DNA from: Xanthomonas hydrangeae
GTDB lineage: Bacteria; Pseudomonadota; Gammaproteobacteria; Xanthomonadales; Xanthomonadaceae
Assembly: GCA_905142475.1 (NCBI GenBank)
Contig: LR990730.1
Coordinates: forward strand, 1,054,001 to 1,118,000
Reading direction: 5' to 3'
Length of the DNA stretch: 64,000 nucleotides
Shown here: piece by piece, positions 42,183 to 53,800 of the stretch
Layout of the letters: each line of letters opens with the position of its first letter
Position numbering within the stretch: the first letter of the stretch is position 1
Translations under genes and position numbers: made by a program
Notes under the pieces: model-generated
Database searches by the model: none
Told to the model about the DNA's origin: nothing
What the model saw: only the letters and a program-made list of their open reading frames with translations

Positions 42183-44828
42183 TCACCCGCGTCGCAACAG
42201 CATCTGCGTCATCAGCGCGCGCAGTGCCGGCGGCCGCACCGGCTTGGACAGAAAGCCCCAACCCAGATCCAGTGCGTGTTCGCGCAGTGCCGGATCCGGT
42301 TCTGCGGTGACCAGGATCACGCGCGGTTCGCGTTGCCAGCGTTGCACCAACTGCGGCAGCAAGATGGGGCCGTAGTGCTCGCCCATGCGCACGTCCAGCA
42401 ACAGCAGTTCCGGCACATCGTCGGCGTTGGCGGCGGCCAGTGCATCGTCGGGGCCACCGGCAAAATCCACCCGGCATTCCCAGCGTTCGAGCAAGACGCG
42501 CGTGGCTTCGCACACGCGTGGCTCATCGTCCACGCACCAGACGCGGCAGCCGTGCAGGATCGGGTCGTTGGCGTTTTCTGCAGTGGTGGTGGGCGGCGGC
42601 AATTGCTTGGCGATGGCGGCACGCTCGCCCAGCGGCAGCGTGACCGAAAATACGCTGCCGCTCCCCAGCGTGGAATGCAGACCGATGCGGTGACCGAGCA
42701 GGCGGCCGATGCGTTCGACGATGGCAAGCCCCAGACCGGCGCCGCGATCGTTGGCCACGCCATCGTCCAGGCGGCGGAATTCTTCGAAGATTTCATGCTG
42801 CAGTGTTTCGGGAATGCCGGGCCCTTGATCGTGCACTTCGATGCGCAGCCAGCCGCCGCGGCGACGGCAGCCGATCAGCACCCGCCCACGCGGGGTATAG
42901 CGGATGGCATTGGAGAGAAAGTTCTGCAGGATGCGCCGCAGCAGGTTTTCATCGCTCAACACCACCGCCGAGGTGGGCACCCAATCCAGCACAAGGCCGC
43001 GGTCTTCGGCCAGGATCCCGAACTCGCGTGCCAGCGTTTCCAGCAGCGGGGCGATGGCAAAATCGCGCACCTGGGTTTTCAGGCTGCCCGCTTCCAGCCG
43101 CGAGATATCCAGCAGGCTGTTGAGGATGGCGTCCTGCGCGGCCAGCGCGCCTTCGATGTTGTCGACCACACGTGCGCTGCCGGTCTCGCGCACCTGCCCG
43201 CGCAACACCGAGACGAACATGCGCGCGGCGTTGAGCGGCTGCAGCAGGTCGTGCACCGCCGAGGCGACGAAGCGGGTCTTGTAGCGGTTGGCGCTCTCGG
43301 CCTCGCGCTTGGCGGCGGCCAGGTCGCGGGTGCGTTCGGCCACGCGGTGTTCCAGCGCGTCGGCCAACGAGCGCAGTTCGCGCGCGGCGTTCTTGTAGCT
43401 GGTGATGTCGGCGTAACTGGTGACGAAGCCGCCATCGGGCAGCGGGTTGCCGCGGATTTCCAGCACCGTGCCGTCTTCCTTCTCGCTCTCGCGCATATGC
43501 GGTTTGCCGCTGCGTAAGTGGTTCAAACGGCGCTCGATGGCCGCTTCGATCGGCCCCGGACCAAGCAGGCCGCGGCGTGCGTTGAAGCGGAACAGGTCTT
43601 CGATCGGGCGGCCGATCTTGAGCAACTCCGGCGGGAAGCGGAACAGCTCGACATAGCGCGAATTCCACGCCACCAGATTGAGCGCATCGTCGATCACCAC
43701 CACGCCTTGCGGCAGGTGTTCCAGGCTGCGGCTCAAGCCGGCATTGGCCTGCTGCGCGGCGGTGACCACGCCATCCTGGGCGGTGCGAAGTTCTTCGGCG
43801 TGTTGTTGCAGCAGTGTTTCCAGTTCGTCCCGGCTGCGCTGACGCAAGGCCGCCAGCCGCCGTCGTTGCTGCACGAACAGCCACAGCAAGGCCAGTGCCA
43901 GCCATGCACCGGCGGCGGCAATCGCAGCGGCGCGGCCGGCGGCTGCGCTGGCGCGGGTGTCGTGCAGCAGATGCAGGCGCCAGCCGCTTTCGGGCACTTC
44001 CAGAGTCTGCCAAAGCACCGGGCCGGCGAGCGCTGGCTCGCGGACCTCGGCCAATACGCCGCCGTTGCCGGTCTGCTCGATCAGCCGGCGCTGCAACGGT
44101 AGCAATCCCTGGTCGGCGTACTGGCGGGTGCTCTGCAATTCGCTGCGATCGCGCAGGCTGAGCGGTGCCAGCATGCGGTAGCGCCACTCGGGGCGGCTGG
44201 CCAGAAACACCACGTCGTGCGCATCGGAGGCCAGCACGATGTCCGGGGTCTGCAGCCATTCGCGTTCCAGTGCGGCCAGCGCGATCTTGATCACCACCAC
44301 GCCCTGCACCTGGCCGGCAGAGTCGACGATGGCCTGCGACAGGAAATACCCCGGCTCGCTGGTGGTCATGCCGATGCCGTAAAAGCTGCCGCTGCCGGTG
44401 GCCAGTGCCTGCTGGTAATAAGGGCGGAACGCGTAGTCCACGCCCACATTGCTGCGCGGCGCGCGCCAGTTGCTGGCCGCCAACGCGATACCACTGCGGT
44501 CGATCACCGTCAGCGTGGACGATTGGGTGACGTTGTTGGCGCGTTCGAGTTTGGCGTTGAGCTGTTCCACCTGCGCGGCCGACAACGGCCCGGACACCGC
44601 AGCGCGCAGCTCCGGGTCCAGCGCCAGAATCTGCGGCAAGGTGCGATAGCGATCGATACGCTGCTGCAAGGCTTGTGCATACAGCCGCAGCTGACGCCGC
44701 ACGGTGGCGCTTTCGTCGCGCAAGGGGTTCTGCTCGACAAAATGCCCGGCCGCGAACATGGCCACCAACATGCCGCCCAATACGATGGACAGCGTGAACA
44801 GCAGGCGGCGGCGTTGCGAGGCGTACAT
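42183..44828 (-). CDS. Hybrid sensor histidine kinase with dCache sensor, PAS and receiver
   Basis: The ATG at 44828 gives 881 residues; upstream sequence in frame overlaps a terminator hairpin. Transmembrane helices are at about 9-29 and 299-320, with a large dCache-like periplasmic sensor between them. A coiled coil and a PAS domain of the PAS-7 type (GVVVIDDALNLVAWNSRYVELFRFP, about 375-480) precede His526 (SAVHDLLQPLNAARMF), an HATPase domain with DQGPGIP and GAGLGLAIV, and a C-terminal receiver with Asp812 (LLLDVRM). There is no output domain, so it must signal to another regulator. Neighbours are a porin, dctA and malic enzyme, suggesting organic-acid sensing. The LuxR-type regulator at 35888 is a candidate partner. 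Confidence 0.88.
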   Translation of the reverse strand: MYASQRRRLLFTLSIVLGGMLVAMFAAGHFVEQNPLRDESATVRRQLRLYAQALQQRIDRYRTLPQILALDPELRAAVSGPLSAAQVEQLNAKLERANNVTQSSTLTVIDRSGIALAASNWRAPRSNVGVDYAFRPYYQQALATGSGSFYGIGMTTSEPGYFLSQAIVDSAGQVQGVVVIKIALAALEREWLQTPDIVLASDAHDVVFLASRPEWRYRMLAPLSLRDRSELQSTRQYADQGLLPLQRRLIEQTGNGGVLAEVREPALAGPVLWQTLEVPESGWRLHLLHDTRASAAAGRAAAIAAAGAWLALALLWLFVQQRRRLAALRQRSRDELETLLQQHAEELRTAQDGVVTAAQQANAGLSRSLEHLPQGVVVIDDALNLVAWNSRYVELFRFPPELLKIGRPIEDLFRFNARRGLLGPGPIEAAIERRLNHLRSGKPHMRESEKEDGTVLEIRGNPLPDGGFVTSYADITSYKNAARELRSLADALEHRVAERTRDLAAAKREAESANRYKTRFVASAVHDLLQPLNAARMFVSVLRGQVRETGSARVVDNIEGALAAQDAILNSLLDISRLEAGSLKTQVRDFAIAPLLETLAREFGILAEDRGLVLDWVPTSAVVLSDENLLRRILQNFLSNAIRYTPRGRVLIGCRRRGGWLRIEVHDQGPGIPETLQHEIFEEFRRLDDGVANDRGAGLGLAIVERIGRLLGHRIGLHSTLGSGSVFSVTLPLGERAAIAKQLPPPTTTAENANDPILHGCRVWCVDDEPRVCEATRVLLERWECRVDFAGGPDDALAAANADDVPELLLLDVRMGEHYGPILLPQLVQRWQREPRVILVTAEPDPALREHALDLGWGFLSKPVRPPALRALMTQMLLRRG

Positions 44829-44932
44829 GCGGCAAGTATGGCGGTGCGCTGGTACATCGTGCAGCTGTCGCCGCGGATATCCGCACCGACGACCGCCCCG
44901 CATGACCACCAAACGAGCCCCCGACAAACGAC

Positions 44933-44964
44933 TGCGGCCGCATCCTCGGAAGGATGCGGCCGCA
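44933..44964 (-). terminator. 14-bp hairpin after the OprP porin gene
   Basis: The arms TGCGGCCGCATCCT (44933-44946) and their exact reverse complement (44951-44964) enclose CGGA. It lies about 100 bp past the porin stop and 105 bp before the kinase start on the same strand. It has only a weak T-rich tail (GTCGTTTGTC), so it probably reduces read-through. Confidence 0.6.
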
Positions 44965-45066
44965 TAGGCACACACGCTGGTGTGCGTTACAGCATCACCG
45001 CGTTGAAGCGGCCAACCAAGACAACGCGCGGCCAACCAGGCCCGCGTTGCATCTGCTCAACAGCGC

Positions 45067-46239
45067 TTAAAACTGCACCTGCGCACGCAGTTCCATCACG
45101 TGCGGGGTCTCATGCACGCCATTGCGCGAGGAATCCACCCAGCTGTAGTTGGCCTGCATCTTGAAGTGGCTGGTGAGGTACCAGTTGGCACCGATGGTGG
45201 TGTCGTGCTGGCGGCCGCCGTGGACGTTGTTGTCTTCCAGATTCAGACGGCTGTAGCGGGCAGTCAGCTCGACCGCGCCGTAGTCGTGCGCCGGCTTGAT
45301 GTTGCCCGGGACGCCGCCGGCATAGCTGCGCGACTCGCCGGTCAGCGACCAGGTGCCGTAGAGGTACTGGCCCTGCGCGATGAAGTGCGGCAGGTTGTTG
45401 TTACGCGCCACTTCGGCACGCAGCGCTTCGCTCTGCAGCGAGAACGGCCCATGGATCCAGACCGCTTCCACGCCGGTGCGGATCACGTGGTCCACATCGA
45501 GGATGGTGCCGGTGTCGATCAGACGCACGTCGGTCAGGCCGGCTTCCGGGCGGGCGCGCAGGCGCACGCGCGGGCTGAACGAGACGCCGCGGCCGTCGCT
45601 GAAGCCGCGCGGGTTTTCCACCGAGCCGGCGATGCCCAGGTGCAGCACGTCGCCTTCGGCCTTGAACGGGGTCCATGCCGCATGCACGGCCTGGGTGGTG
45701 CCCGGGTTGTCGCCCTGCAGATCCTGGCCGCCGTACGCGCCGGCCTGCAGCAGGTACTGCTGACGCTCCAGGGTCCACTCCACACCGGTCCGGCGGCCCT
45801 GGAACACCGCCTGCACCGGCAGGCCCAGCTCCATGAAGCTGCCCGCACGCGAGCTCTGCACCGCTTCCAGACCCACCGGCACCTTCATGTAGCCCAGCCG
45901 CACGCGGCCGTAATCCTGGCCCAGCAGCGCCTTGGTCTCGAAGCGGAAGAACACGTCCAGCCACAGCTTGGCTTCGAAGTCGAAATACACCATGGCGTCG
46001 TAGGCGCCCTTCTTCTTGAGGGTGGCGCCGAACTCCTTGCGGCGGAAGTCGGTGCGGTCTTCCAGACGGTCGTCGCCGGAGAAGTTGTTGTCGTCGTAGG
46101 CGTAGTTGCCGGTCAGACCCAGCTCGGTGCCATCACCGAAGGTGTACTTGGTCGGCCAGTTTTCGATCGAGGTGGCCGCATTGGCGGCAGCGGGCGCGGC
46201 GGCGATGGCCAACGCAAGAACGAGCGGATTGAGGCGCAT
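45067..46239 (-). CDS. OprO/OprP-type outer-membrane porin, dicarboxylate locus
   Basis: The ATG at 46239 gives 390 residues with signal peptide MRLNPLVLALAIAAAPAAANA. The sequence has the family pattern LGLTGNYAYDDNNFSGD, DRTDFRRKEFGATLKKKGAYDAMVYFDFEAKLWLDVFFRF, QDYGRVRLGYMKVPVGLE and a C-terminal LRAQVQF. Basic residues lining the barrel in this family favour anions. Divergent from dctA with 286 bp between, it plausibly supplies C4-dicarboxylates to DctA. It is a second porin of the same family as the one at 31259, suggesting acid-specific paralogues. Confidence 0.85.
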   Translation of the reverse strand: MRLNPLVLALAIAAAPAAANAATSIENWPTKYTFGDGTELGLTGNYAYDDNNFSGDDRLEDRTDFRRKEFGATLKKKGAYDAMVYFDFEAKLWLDVFFRFETKALLGQDYGRVRLGYMKVPVGLEAVQSSRAGSFMELGLPVQAVFQGRRTGVEWTLERQQYLLQAGAYGGQDLQGDNPGTTQAVHAAWTPFKAEGDVLHLGIAGSVENPRGFSDGRGVSFSPRVRLRARPEAGLTDVRLIDTGTILDVDHVIRTGVEAVWIHGPFSLQSEALRAEVARNNNLPHFIAQGQYLYGTWSLTGESRSYAGGVPGNIKPAHDYGAVELTARYSRLNLEDNNVHGGRQHDTTIGANWYLTSHFKMQANYSWVDSSRNGVHETPHVMELRAQVQF

Positions 46240-46355
46240 AGGAATGATCTTCGGCAATGAGAAGGGGCCGGGCGTCCTGCCATGGCGGTCGCAATGAACA
46301 GCTTCAGCAAGCGCGCAGGTTCCGGGCATCGAACGCACAGGGAATCGTTGTCTGT

Positions 46356-46371
46356 GTTAAACGAAATTAAC
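46356..46371. promoter_or_regulatory. Palindrome in the porin-dctA divergent region
   Basis: GTTAA-ACGAAA-TTAAC is an interrupted 5+5 bp palindrome lying in the AT-richest part of the 286-bp divergent promoter region. Its placement suits an operator for a shared regulator; no regulator can be assigned. Confidence 0.35.
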
Positions 46372-46525
46372 GGCCGGCGGTGGCGCCGCTGAAGTGTAAG
46401 ACGGCGTTCAGCCCGCGGACAGTGCGTAGTACCAATGGGCTATCGGCCCTGGCTGTGACGTGCGGCCAGAATGCGTGCACCGGGTGCCTGCTCAGGCGCC
46501 CTCTTTGTTCCCTCGGAGTGGTGTC

Positions 46526-47872
46526 ATGCACATCAGCAAGCCTGCCGGCCCGTTGCCGGCGTCCGTCCCCTTCTACCGCCAGCTGTACTTCCAGGTGGTG
46601 GTGGCGATCGTCCTGGGTGCCTTGCTCGGCCATTTCGAGCCGGCCTTCGCCGAAAGCCTCAAGCCGTTGGGCGACGCCTTCATCAAGCTGGTGAAGATGA
46701 TCATTGCCCCGGTGATCTTCCTGACCATCGTCACCGGCATCGCCGGCATGACCCACCTCAAGACGGTGGGACGGGTCTTCGCCAAGTCGATGGCCTACTT
46801 TTTGTTCTTCTCCACGCTGGCGTTGATCGTGGGCATGATCGTGGCACACGTGGTGCAGCCCGGTGCCGGCATGAACATCAACCCGGCCGAGCTGGATCAG
46901 AGCGCGGTCAACACCTACGTGCAGAAATCGCACGAGCTGAGCCTGGTCGGCTTTTTGATGGACATCATCCCGGCCACGCTGGTCAGCGCGTTCGTCGATG
47001 GCAACATCCTGCAGGTGCTGTTCGTGGCGGTGCTGTTCGGCATTGCGCTGGCCCTGGTCGGCGAACGTGGCCGCCCGGTGCTGAGCTTCCTGGAAGCGCT
47101 GACCGCGCCGGTGTTTCGCCTGGTGCACATGCTGATGAAGGCCGCGCCGATCGGTGCGTTCGGTGCGATCGCCTTCACCATCGGCAAGTACGGGGTGGAA
47201 TCGCTGGTCAATCTGGCCTGGCTGGTGGGCTCGTTCTATGTGACCTCGCTGTTCTTCGTGCTGGTGATCCTGGGCATTGTTTGTCGCCTGTGCGGCTTTT
47301 CGGTGCTCAAGCTGATCCGTTATCTCAAGGCCGAACTGCTGCTGGTGCTGGGCACCTCCTCGTCGGAGTCGGCGCTGCCCTCGCTGATGGAGAAGATGGA
47401 AAAGGCCGGCTGCGAGAAGTCGGTGGTGGGCCTAGTGGTGCCGACCGGCTATTCGTTCAATCTGGATGGCACCAACATCTACATGACCCTGGCCGCCTTG
47501 TTCATCGCCCAGGCCACCAACGTGGACCTGAGCCTGGGCCAGCAGATCACCCTGCTGGCGGTGGCGATGCTCAGCTCCAAGGGCGCGGCCGGCGTGACCG
47601 GTGCCGGCTTCATCACCCTGGCGGCCACGCTGTCGGTGGTGCCGGACGTGCCGGTGGCCGGCATGGCGCTGATCCTGGGCGTGGACCGCTTCATGAGCGA
47701 GTGCCGCTCGCTGACCAACTTCATCGGCAATGCGGTCGCCACGGTGGTGGTGTCGCGCTGGGAAAATGCGCTGGATCGCGACCAGTTGAAGCTGGTGCTG
47801 GATGGCGGCTCGCCACCGTTGCAGGCGCCGGTGGCCTCGACCGACGTCGTCGCCCCGATCAGCGCGCGCTGA
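46526..47872 (+). CDS. dctA: C4-dicarboxylate transporter
   Basis: The ATG at 46526 (CGGAG upstream) gives 448 residues of the DAACS/SLC1 family. Signature stretches are [44 protein letters not shown] (the serine-rich hairpin HP1), [25 protein letters not shown] and [20 protein letters not shown] (HP2). DctA imports succinate, fumarate and malate with protons or sodium. It is followed by maeB, which converts malate to pyruvate, so uptake and first use are adjacent. It is divergent from the porin. Confidence 0.93.
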   Translation: MHISKPAGPLPASVPFYRQLYFQVVVAIVLGALLGHFEPAFAESLKPLGDAFIKLVKMIIAPVIFLTIVTGIAGMTHLKTVGRVFAKSMAYFLFFSTLALIVGMIVAHVVQPGAGMNINPAELDQSAVNTYVQKSHELSLVGFLMDIIPATLVSAFVDGNILQVLFVAVLFGIALALVGERGRPVLSFLEALTAPVFRLVHMLMKAAPIGAFGAIAFTIGKYGVESLVNLAWLVGSFYVTSLFFVLVILGIVCRLCGFSVLKLIRYLKAELLLVLGTSSSESALPSLMEKMEKAGCEKSVVGLVVPTGYSFNLDGTNIYMTLAALFIAQATNVDLSLGQQITLLAVAMLSSKGAAGVTGAGFITLAATLSVVPDVPVAGMALILGVDRFMSECRSLTNFIGNAVATVVVSRWENALDRDQLKLVLDGGSPPLQAPVASTDVVAPISAR

Positions 47873-48071
47873 TGCTTCCTGCGGCCCTGTCTTCCGTCGG
47901 CACTGCCGGCGGGATGCAGGGCCGTTTTCGCTTTAAGCCAGACCCTGGCCGCAGTGCGCGACGCGCTGCAGCATGCGATTTCCCTGCCGCGCTGACAGCT
48001 GCGCGACAGGCCCTTGTTCAGGCAGGAGGGTAGAATTCAGCCCTCCTGCGCCTTCGAGACCCACACAGCCG

Positions 48072-50381
48072 ATGTCCAACGACGACTTCAAACAGGCCGC
48101 CCTCGACTACCACCGCCAGCAGCCGGCCGGCAAGATCAAGGTCACCGCGACCAAGCCGATGCTGACCCAGCGCGATCTGTCGCTGGCGTATTCGCCGGGC
48201 GTGGCCTTCGCCTGCGAGGCGATCGTCGAAGAACCCACCCAGGCCAGCGAGCTCACCGCGCGCGGCAATCTGGTGGCGGTGATCACCAACGGCACCGCGG
48301 TGCTGGGCCTGGGCAACATCGGCCCGCTGGCGTCCAAGCCGGTGATGGAAGGCAAGGGCGTGCTGTTCCAGAAGTTCGCCGGCATCGACGTGTTCGACAT
48401 CGAGATCAACGAGAACGACCCGGACAAGCTGGTGGACATCATCGCCAGCCTGGAGCCGACCTTCGGCGGCATCAACCTGGAAGACATCAAGGCGCCGGAG
48501 TGCTTCATCGTCGAGCGCAAGCTGCGCGAGCGCATGAACATCCCGGTGTTCCATGACGACCAGCACGGCACCGCGATCATCGTCGGCGCCGCCGTGCTCA
48601 ACGCGCTGGTGGTCACCGGCAAGAAGATCGAAGAGGTCAAGCTGGCCACCACCGGCATGGGCGCGGCGGGTATTTCCTGCGTCAACATGCTGGTCTCGCT
48701 GGGCCTGAAGCCGGAGAACATCCTGGCGCTGGACCGCGACGGCGTGATCCACACCGGCCGCACCGATCTGGACCCGGACAAGCAGCGCTACGCACGCGAC
48801 ACCGACAAGCGCACGCTGGCCGAGATCGTCGAGGGCGCGGACATCTTCCTGGGCCTGTCGGCGGCCGGCATCCTCAAGCCGGAAATGGTCGCCACGATGG
48901 CGCGCCAGCCGGTGATCTTCGCGCTGGCCAATCCCAACCCGGAAATCACCCCGGAAGCGGCCAAGGCGGTGCGCCCGGATTGCATCATCGGTACCGGCCG
49001 GTCGGACTATCCGAACCAGATCAACAACGTGCTGTGTTTCCCGTACCTGTTCCGCGGCGCGCTGGACGTGGGTGCCACCGGCATCAACGAGGAAATGAAG
49101 ATCGCCTGCGTCAAGGCGATTGCGGCGATGGCGCGGCGCGAGGCCTCCGACCTGGGCGCGGCCTACGGCGGCGAGACCCCGAGCTTCGGCCCGGAATACC
49201 TGATTCCGCGTCCGCTGGACCCGCGCCTGCTGGTGGAGCTGTCGTCCGCCGTTGCGCAGGCGGCGATGGATTCGGGCGTGGCCACGCGCCCGATCGACGA
49301 CATGGAGGCCTACCGCGACAGGCTCGGCCAGTTCGTCTATCGCACCAGCCTGATGATGAAGCCGGTCTACGACCGCGCGCGCGCCGACAAGCAGCGCGTG
49401 GTGTATGCCGAGGGCGAGGAGGAAGTGGTGCTGCGCGCGGTGCAGAACGTGGTCGACGAAGGCCTGGCGTTCCCGATCCTGATCGGCCGCCCGGACGTCA
49501 TCGAGGCGCGCATCGAGCGCATGGGCCTGCGCCTGACCGCCGGGGTGGATTTCGAGATCACCAATATCCTCGACGATCCCCGCTTCAACGAATACTGGCA
49601 GTATTACCACGCACTGACCGAACGTCGTGGCGTGACCGTCACCGCCGCCAAGGAGTTGATGCGCTCGCGTCCGACCCTGATTGCCGCAGTGATGGTGGCG
49701 CGCGGCGAGGCCGATGCGATGCTGTCCGGCGTGGTCGGCCGCTTCCACAAGAAGCTGGGCTACGCGCGCAGCGTGATCCCGCTGGAACCGCGCGTGAGCT
49801 CCACCTCGGCGATGACCGGGGTGATCAACCAGTTGGGCGTGTTCTTCTTCCTGGATACGCATGTGCAGGAAGACCCGACGGTCGAACAAGTGGTGGAGGC
49901 CACATTGCAGGCCGCGTATCGCCTCAAGCTGTTCGGCATCGAGCCCAACATCGCGCTGCTGTCGCATTCCAACTTCGGCAGCCACGATTCGCGCGATGCC
50001 TTGAAGATGCGTGCGGTGCGCGAAGCACTGCTCAAGCGCAAGCCCGAGCTCAACATCGACGGCGAAATGCAGGGCGACACCGCCTGGGACGAAGCGCTGC
50101 GCAAGCAGATCATGCCCAACAGCACGCTCAAGGGCCGCGCCAACCTGTTCGTGCTGCCGAACCTGGAAGCGGCCAACATCGCCTACAACCTGGTGCGCGT
50201 GTTCACCGACGGCGTGGCGATCGGGCCGATCCTGATGGGCATTTCCAAGCCGGTGCACATCCTCACCACCAGCGCCACCTCGCGCCGTGTGATGAACATG
50301 ACGGCGATCGCGGCGGTGGATGCGCAGATCCGCAAGCAGCGCGATGCCGAAAAAGCGATAGCCGATAAGGGGAATGGTTGA
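48072..50381 (+). CDS. maeB: NADP-dependent malic enzyme, MaeB type with PTA-like domain
   Basis: The ATG at 48072 gives 769 residues. Residues 1 to about 430 are the malic-enzyme part: [68 protein letters not shown], the NADP site [11 protein letters not shown] and [10 protein letters not shown]. The C-terminal ~330 residues are a phosphotransacetylase-like domain ([24 protein letters not shown]), regulatory rather than catalytic in MaeB proteins, where it binds acetyl-CoA. The enzyme decarboxylates malate to pyruvate, giving NADPH for growth on organic acids. It lies 200 bp after dctA on the same strand. Confidence 0.93.
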   Translation: MSNDDFKQAALDYHRQQPAGKIKVTATKPMLTQRDLSLAYSPGVAFACEAIVEEPTQASELTARGNLVAVITNGTAVLGLGNIGPLASKPVMEGKGVLFQKFAGIDVFDIEINENDPDKLVDIIASLEPTFGGINLEDIKAPECFIVERKLRERMNIPVFHDDQHGTAIIVGAAVLNALVVTGKKIEEVKLATTGMGAAGISCVNMLVSLGLKPENILALDRDGVIHTGRTDLDPDKQRYARDTDKRTLAEIVEGADIFLGLSAAGILKPEMVATMARQPVIFALANPNPEITPEAAKAVRPDCIIGTGRSDYPNQINNVLCFPYLFRGALDVGATGINEEMKIACVKAIAAMARREASDLGAAYGGETPSFGPEYLIPRPLDPRLLVELSSAVAQAAMDSGVATRPIDDMEAYRDRLGQFVYRTSLMMKPVYDRARADKQRVVYAEGEEEVVLRAVQNVVDEGLAFPILIGRPDVIEARIERMGLRLTAGVDFEITNILDDPRFNEYWQYYHALTERRGVTVTAAKELMRSRPTLIAAVMVARGEADAMLSGVVGRFHKKLGYARSVIPLEPRVSSTSAMTGVINQLGVFFFLDTHVQEDPTVEQVVEATLQAAYRLKLFGIEPNIALLSHSNFGSHDSRDALKMRAVREALLKRKPELNIDGEMQGDTAWDEALRKQIMPNSTLKGRANLFVLPNLEAANIAYNLVRVFTDGVAIGPILMGISKPVHILTTSATSRRVMNMTAIAAVDAQIRKQRDAEKAIADKGNG

Positions 50382-50466
50382 GAGATCGGTTGCTGATAAA
50401 GCAACGATAGGAAAGGCAGCGGCCGAGGCCATGAAAAGCGACGGCTGAGCAAGCAATGCTCGAAAG

Positions 50467-50500
50467 CCCCTCTCCCCCCGGGAGAGGGGTTGGGGTGAGG
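50467..50500 (+). repeat. REP-like hairpin after maeB
   Basis: CCCCTCTCCC (50467-50476) and GGGAGAGGGG (50480-50489) pair with a 3-nt loop, followed by TTGGGGTGAGGG. This kind of short interspersed palindrome is found after genes in many proteobacteria and may protect or terminate the maeB transcript. Confidence 0.65.
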
Positions 50501-50854
50501 GTACGGTTCCTCCGGTTAGTGCCAAGCACGCGGCTGTCAGTCGCTGGCTTCTGTGAGGGCGCCAGCGCGTCCGGGAATCGGCTCTTCGGCTCGGTCAGAC
50601 ATCCTGTCTGACTCGCCGCGCGGCACATCCGTGTCTCCGCCAATCCCCGGCCACGCTGCCGCCTTGGCGCGTCGTCGACATGACTTAGTCAAGGCAAGCG
50701 AATTCTCCGTCTTGTTTTCCGTGGCCTGCGCGATTCTCGATGACAGCAGCAGAGCCTGTGCTCCACAACTGCGCGAGCGCAACCTGCGCCTGTCTGAGTG
50801 CGGCAAATCGTCATGCCATGACAACGCGACGATGGATCGCGGACAGCGCCAGCC
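50501..50854. other. 354-bp stretch between maeB and GH92 gene
   Basis: No confident gene is present. A plus-strand frame at 50553-50858 (101 codons) has no ribosome site, Arg/Ser-rich composition and no recognisable fold, so it was not annotated. The region may be a decayed sequence. Confidence 0.4.
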
Positions 50855-53800
50855 TTAACGCACCGCAGGCTTCACACCCAGCAACTCGAGCTCCGCCAGC
50901 TGCACTTTCGCAGGCGCGCTGAAGCGCAGTCGATATTCCACATACGCTCCAGGCCGAGCGATCCGAAACGGCCGCGTCTGCAACGGCCAATCGAACGTTT
51001 CATCACGACGCTGATCAATCATCGTCCACGCACCACCAGCCGCACGGGCTTCCAACGTCCACCCACCTGCAGAAATCGCCGTATTGCCGCTGGTCAGTGT
51101 GTAGAGCGTCGGCGTGCCGGGCGTAATGCCGCTGAACGTCAGCGTCGATGTCGATGCAACTGCAGCGACCGTTCCCGCATCGTCGTCATGCAACGCAGCG
51201 ACATCGCCATCATCGTCCAGCGTGATGCGCGCAGTGTTTCCGAGCAGATCCTGCAGCGGGGCAGGGCGCTCCCCAGGCGCAGTCAATGACGGCGGCACAT
51301 CGTCATGCCCGGTGCCCCAGCGCGAAGGCGTCGGCCCCATCACGAAGTCCAGTGTCGCGCCATTGGCGGTGTCCGCATGTGGCAACCAGGTCTTGCGCCA
51401 GGGCTTTCCGTTGACCTTGAGCGATTGCACGTACACGTTCTGCGGCGAATTTTGCGACGCATTGACCGTCAGCGTCCCGCCATCGGGCAACCGCACGCTG
51501 GCATGCTTGAACAGCGGTGAGCCGATCACGTATTCCGGCGCGCCCATGCGCAACGGATACAGGCCCAGTGCCGCGAACAGATACCACGCCGACATTTCGC
51601 CGTTGTCCTCATCGCCGGGATAGCCCTGGCCGATCTCGCTGCCCAGGTACAGGCGCGCCAGGATCTCGCGGGTGATGCGCTGCGTCTTCCACGGCTGCCC
51701 GGCGTACAGATACATCCACGGGATATGGTGCGCGGTCTGGTTGCTATGCGCATACATGCCCATGCGCACGTCGCGCGCTTCGGTCATCTCGTGAATGGTG
51801 GTGCCGTAGGAGCCGGCGAACCGGGCCTCGGCGGTCTCGGGGGTGGCAAAGAACGTATCCAGTTTCGCTGCCAGACCCGCACGTCCTCCATACAGCGCCG
51901 CCAGGCCTTCGCCATCGTGCGGTGCGGTGAACGCAAACGTCCAGCCGCTGGACTCGGTGTAATCGTGGCCCCACACGCGCGGGTCGTACCGTGCCGCGTC
52001 CACGCGCCAGTGGCCGTCCGGTGTGCGGCCCTGGAAGAACCCGGTCGCCGGATCGAACAACGCCGAATAGCCCGCCGCACGCTGACGGAAATACTGCGCC
52101 TCGGTCGTATAACGCTCGCGCGCCGTGGCCGTTTCCGCCTGCCCGGCCAGCGCCTCGGCCATGTTGGCGATACCGAAATCGTTGAGCGCGCCTTCCATCG
52201 ACCACGACATGCCTTCGTGCGTGTCGGTATCGGCATAACCGCGAAAGGTCGAACGCGCCATGCCCTTGCGGCCGACGTGCCTGTCGGGTGCCACCACGGT
52301 CGCGTTCTTGCGTGCGGCAACGTATGCCTCGGCCGGGTCGAAGCCCTGCACGCCCTTGCGCCAGGCATCGGCAAAGGCCACGTCGGAACTGGTGCCGACC
52401 ATCAGATCGGCATACCCCGGTGACGACCAGCGCGCCACCCAGCCGCCTGAGCGCGACTGCTCCAGAAAGCCTTGCACCAGCGCACCGGCAGCGTCGGGCG
52501 CGAACAAGGCGTACGCCGGCCACGCGGTGCGAAAGGTGTCCCACAAGCCGTTGTTGACATAGACCCGGCCATCGCGGATTGGCGCAAAACTGCGCACCGC
52601 GCTGCCGTCGATGTTGTCGTCCGACCAGCTGCTCTGGCTGGCGTAACGCCAGTCTGGCGCGCTGTTGCTACCGGCGTTTTCATGGCCGGAGTTGGGATAC
52701 AGATGCAGCCGGTACAGATTGGAATACAGCGTGGTCTTCTGGTCGGTCGTGGCGTCGGGCACCTCGAAGCGTCCCAGCAATGCATCCCATGCATCCTGCG
52801 CACGCGCGGCGATCTGCTCCAAGGTCGCCTGCGGCGCGATCTCCAGCGCAAGGTTGCGCCTGGCCTGATCGAGCGAGATCAGCGAAGTGGCGATGCGCAT
52901 CTGCACCTGCCGCGTGCTGCCCGCATCGAACTTGATCCAACCGGTGGGCCGGCCGGTGTCGCTCGGTCCGCTGGTTTTCCATGGCGTATCGAAGCTGGCA
53001 TAGACATACATCCGCGTCGCGCCGGTCGACAGGCCGCTACGCACATCGGTGTAGCCGGAGAGCGTCTGTGTCGCAGCATCCAGGTGCAATCCACCGCGCG
53101 CGTCCACATTGTCGAACAGCAGATTGGCATCGCCCAGCGCCGGGAAGCGAAAGCGGAACAGCGCTGCATGATCGGTCGGTGCGATCTCGGCCTGGATTCC
53201 GTTGTCCAACTGCACCGCGTAGCGATACGGTCGCGCGATTTCGGTGTCATGCGAGAAGGCCAGGGCGCGCTTGCTGCGATCGGCCTCCGGCGCGCCCTTA
53301 CTCAGCGACGGCATCACCTGAAAGGTCTGGCGGTCGCCCATCCACGGGCTGGGCTGATGGCTGAGCGACAGCGCCTGCAGGCGCGGGCGGTTGTCCGCAG
53401 CGTTGTGCTCGTTCCAGCGATACAGCCAGGTCAGCGTTCCCGCATCGGTCACCGGCGTCCAGAAGTTGAAGCCATGCGGCACTGCGGTTGCAGGAAAATT
53501 ATTGCCACGCGAGAACGTGCCGTTTGACTGTGTGCCGCGCGTGGTCAGCACCCAGTCCGAAGGACGCGTTGCAGGAGTGAGCGGCACATCGGCAATGGCG
53601 ATATCGTCGATCCGACCGGCACTGGTCGCACCTGCAGGCGGCGCAACCTCCAATTCGATCGCCACCACGCGGCGCCCACGGAAAGCGGCCACGTCCCCCA
53701 GCCGTACCGCCTTGCGCGTCCATTGCTGCGGATACAGCGTCTTCGAATCGCCCTGCGCACGTGCACCAAGTGCGACGCCATGTTGATCCCGCGCAGCCCT

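Noticed and set aside
48018..50525. 835-codon minus-strand frame opposite maeB
   Set aside because: Shadow of the malic enzyme, His/Arg/Asp-rich without any recognisable fold.
50553..50858. Possible 101-residue gene between maeB and GH92
   Set aside because: No ribosome site, low-complexity Arg/Ser composition and overlap with the end of GH92; kept as unexplained intergenic DNA.
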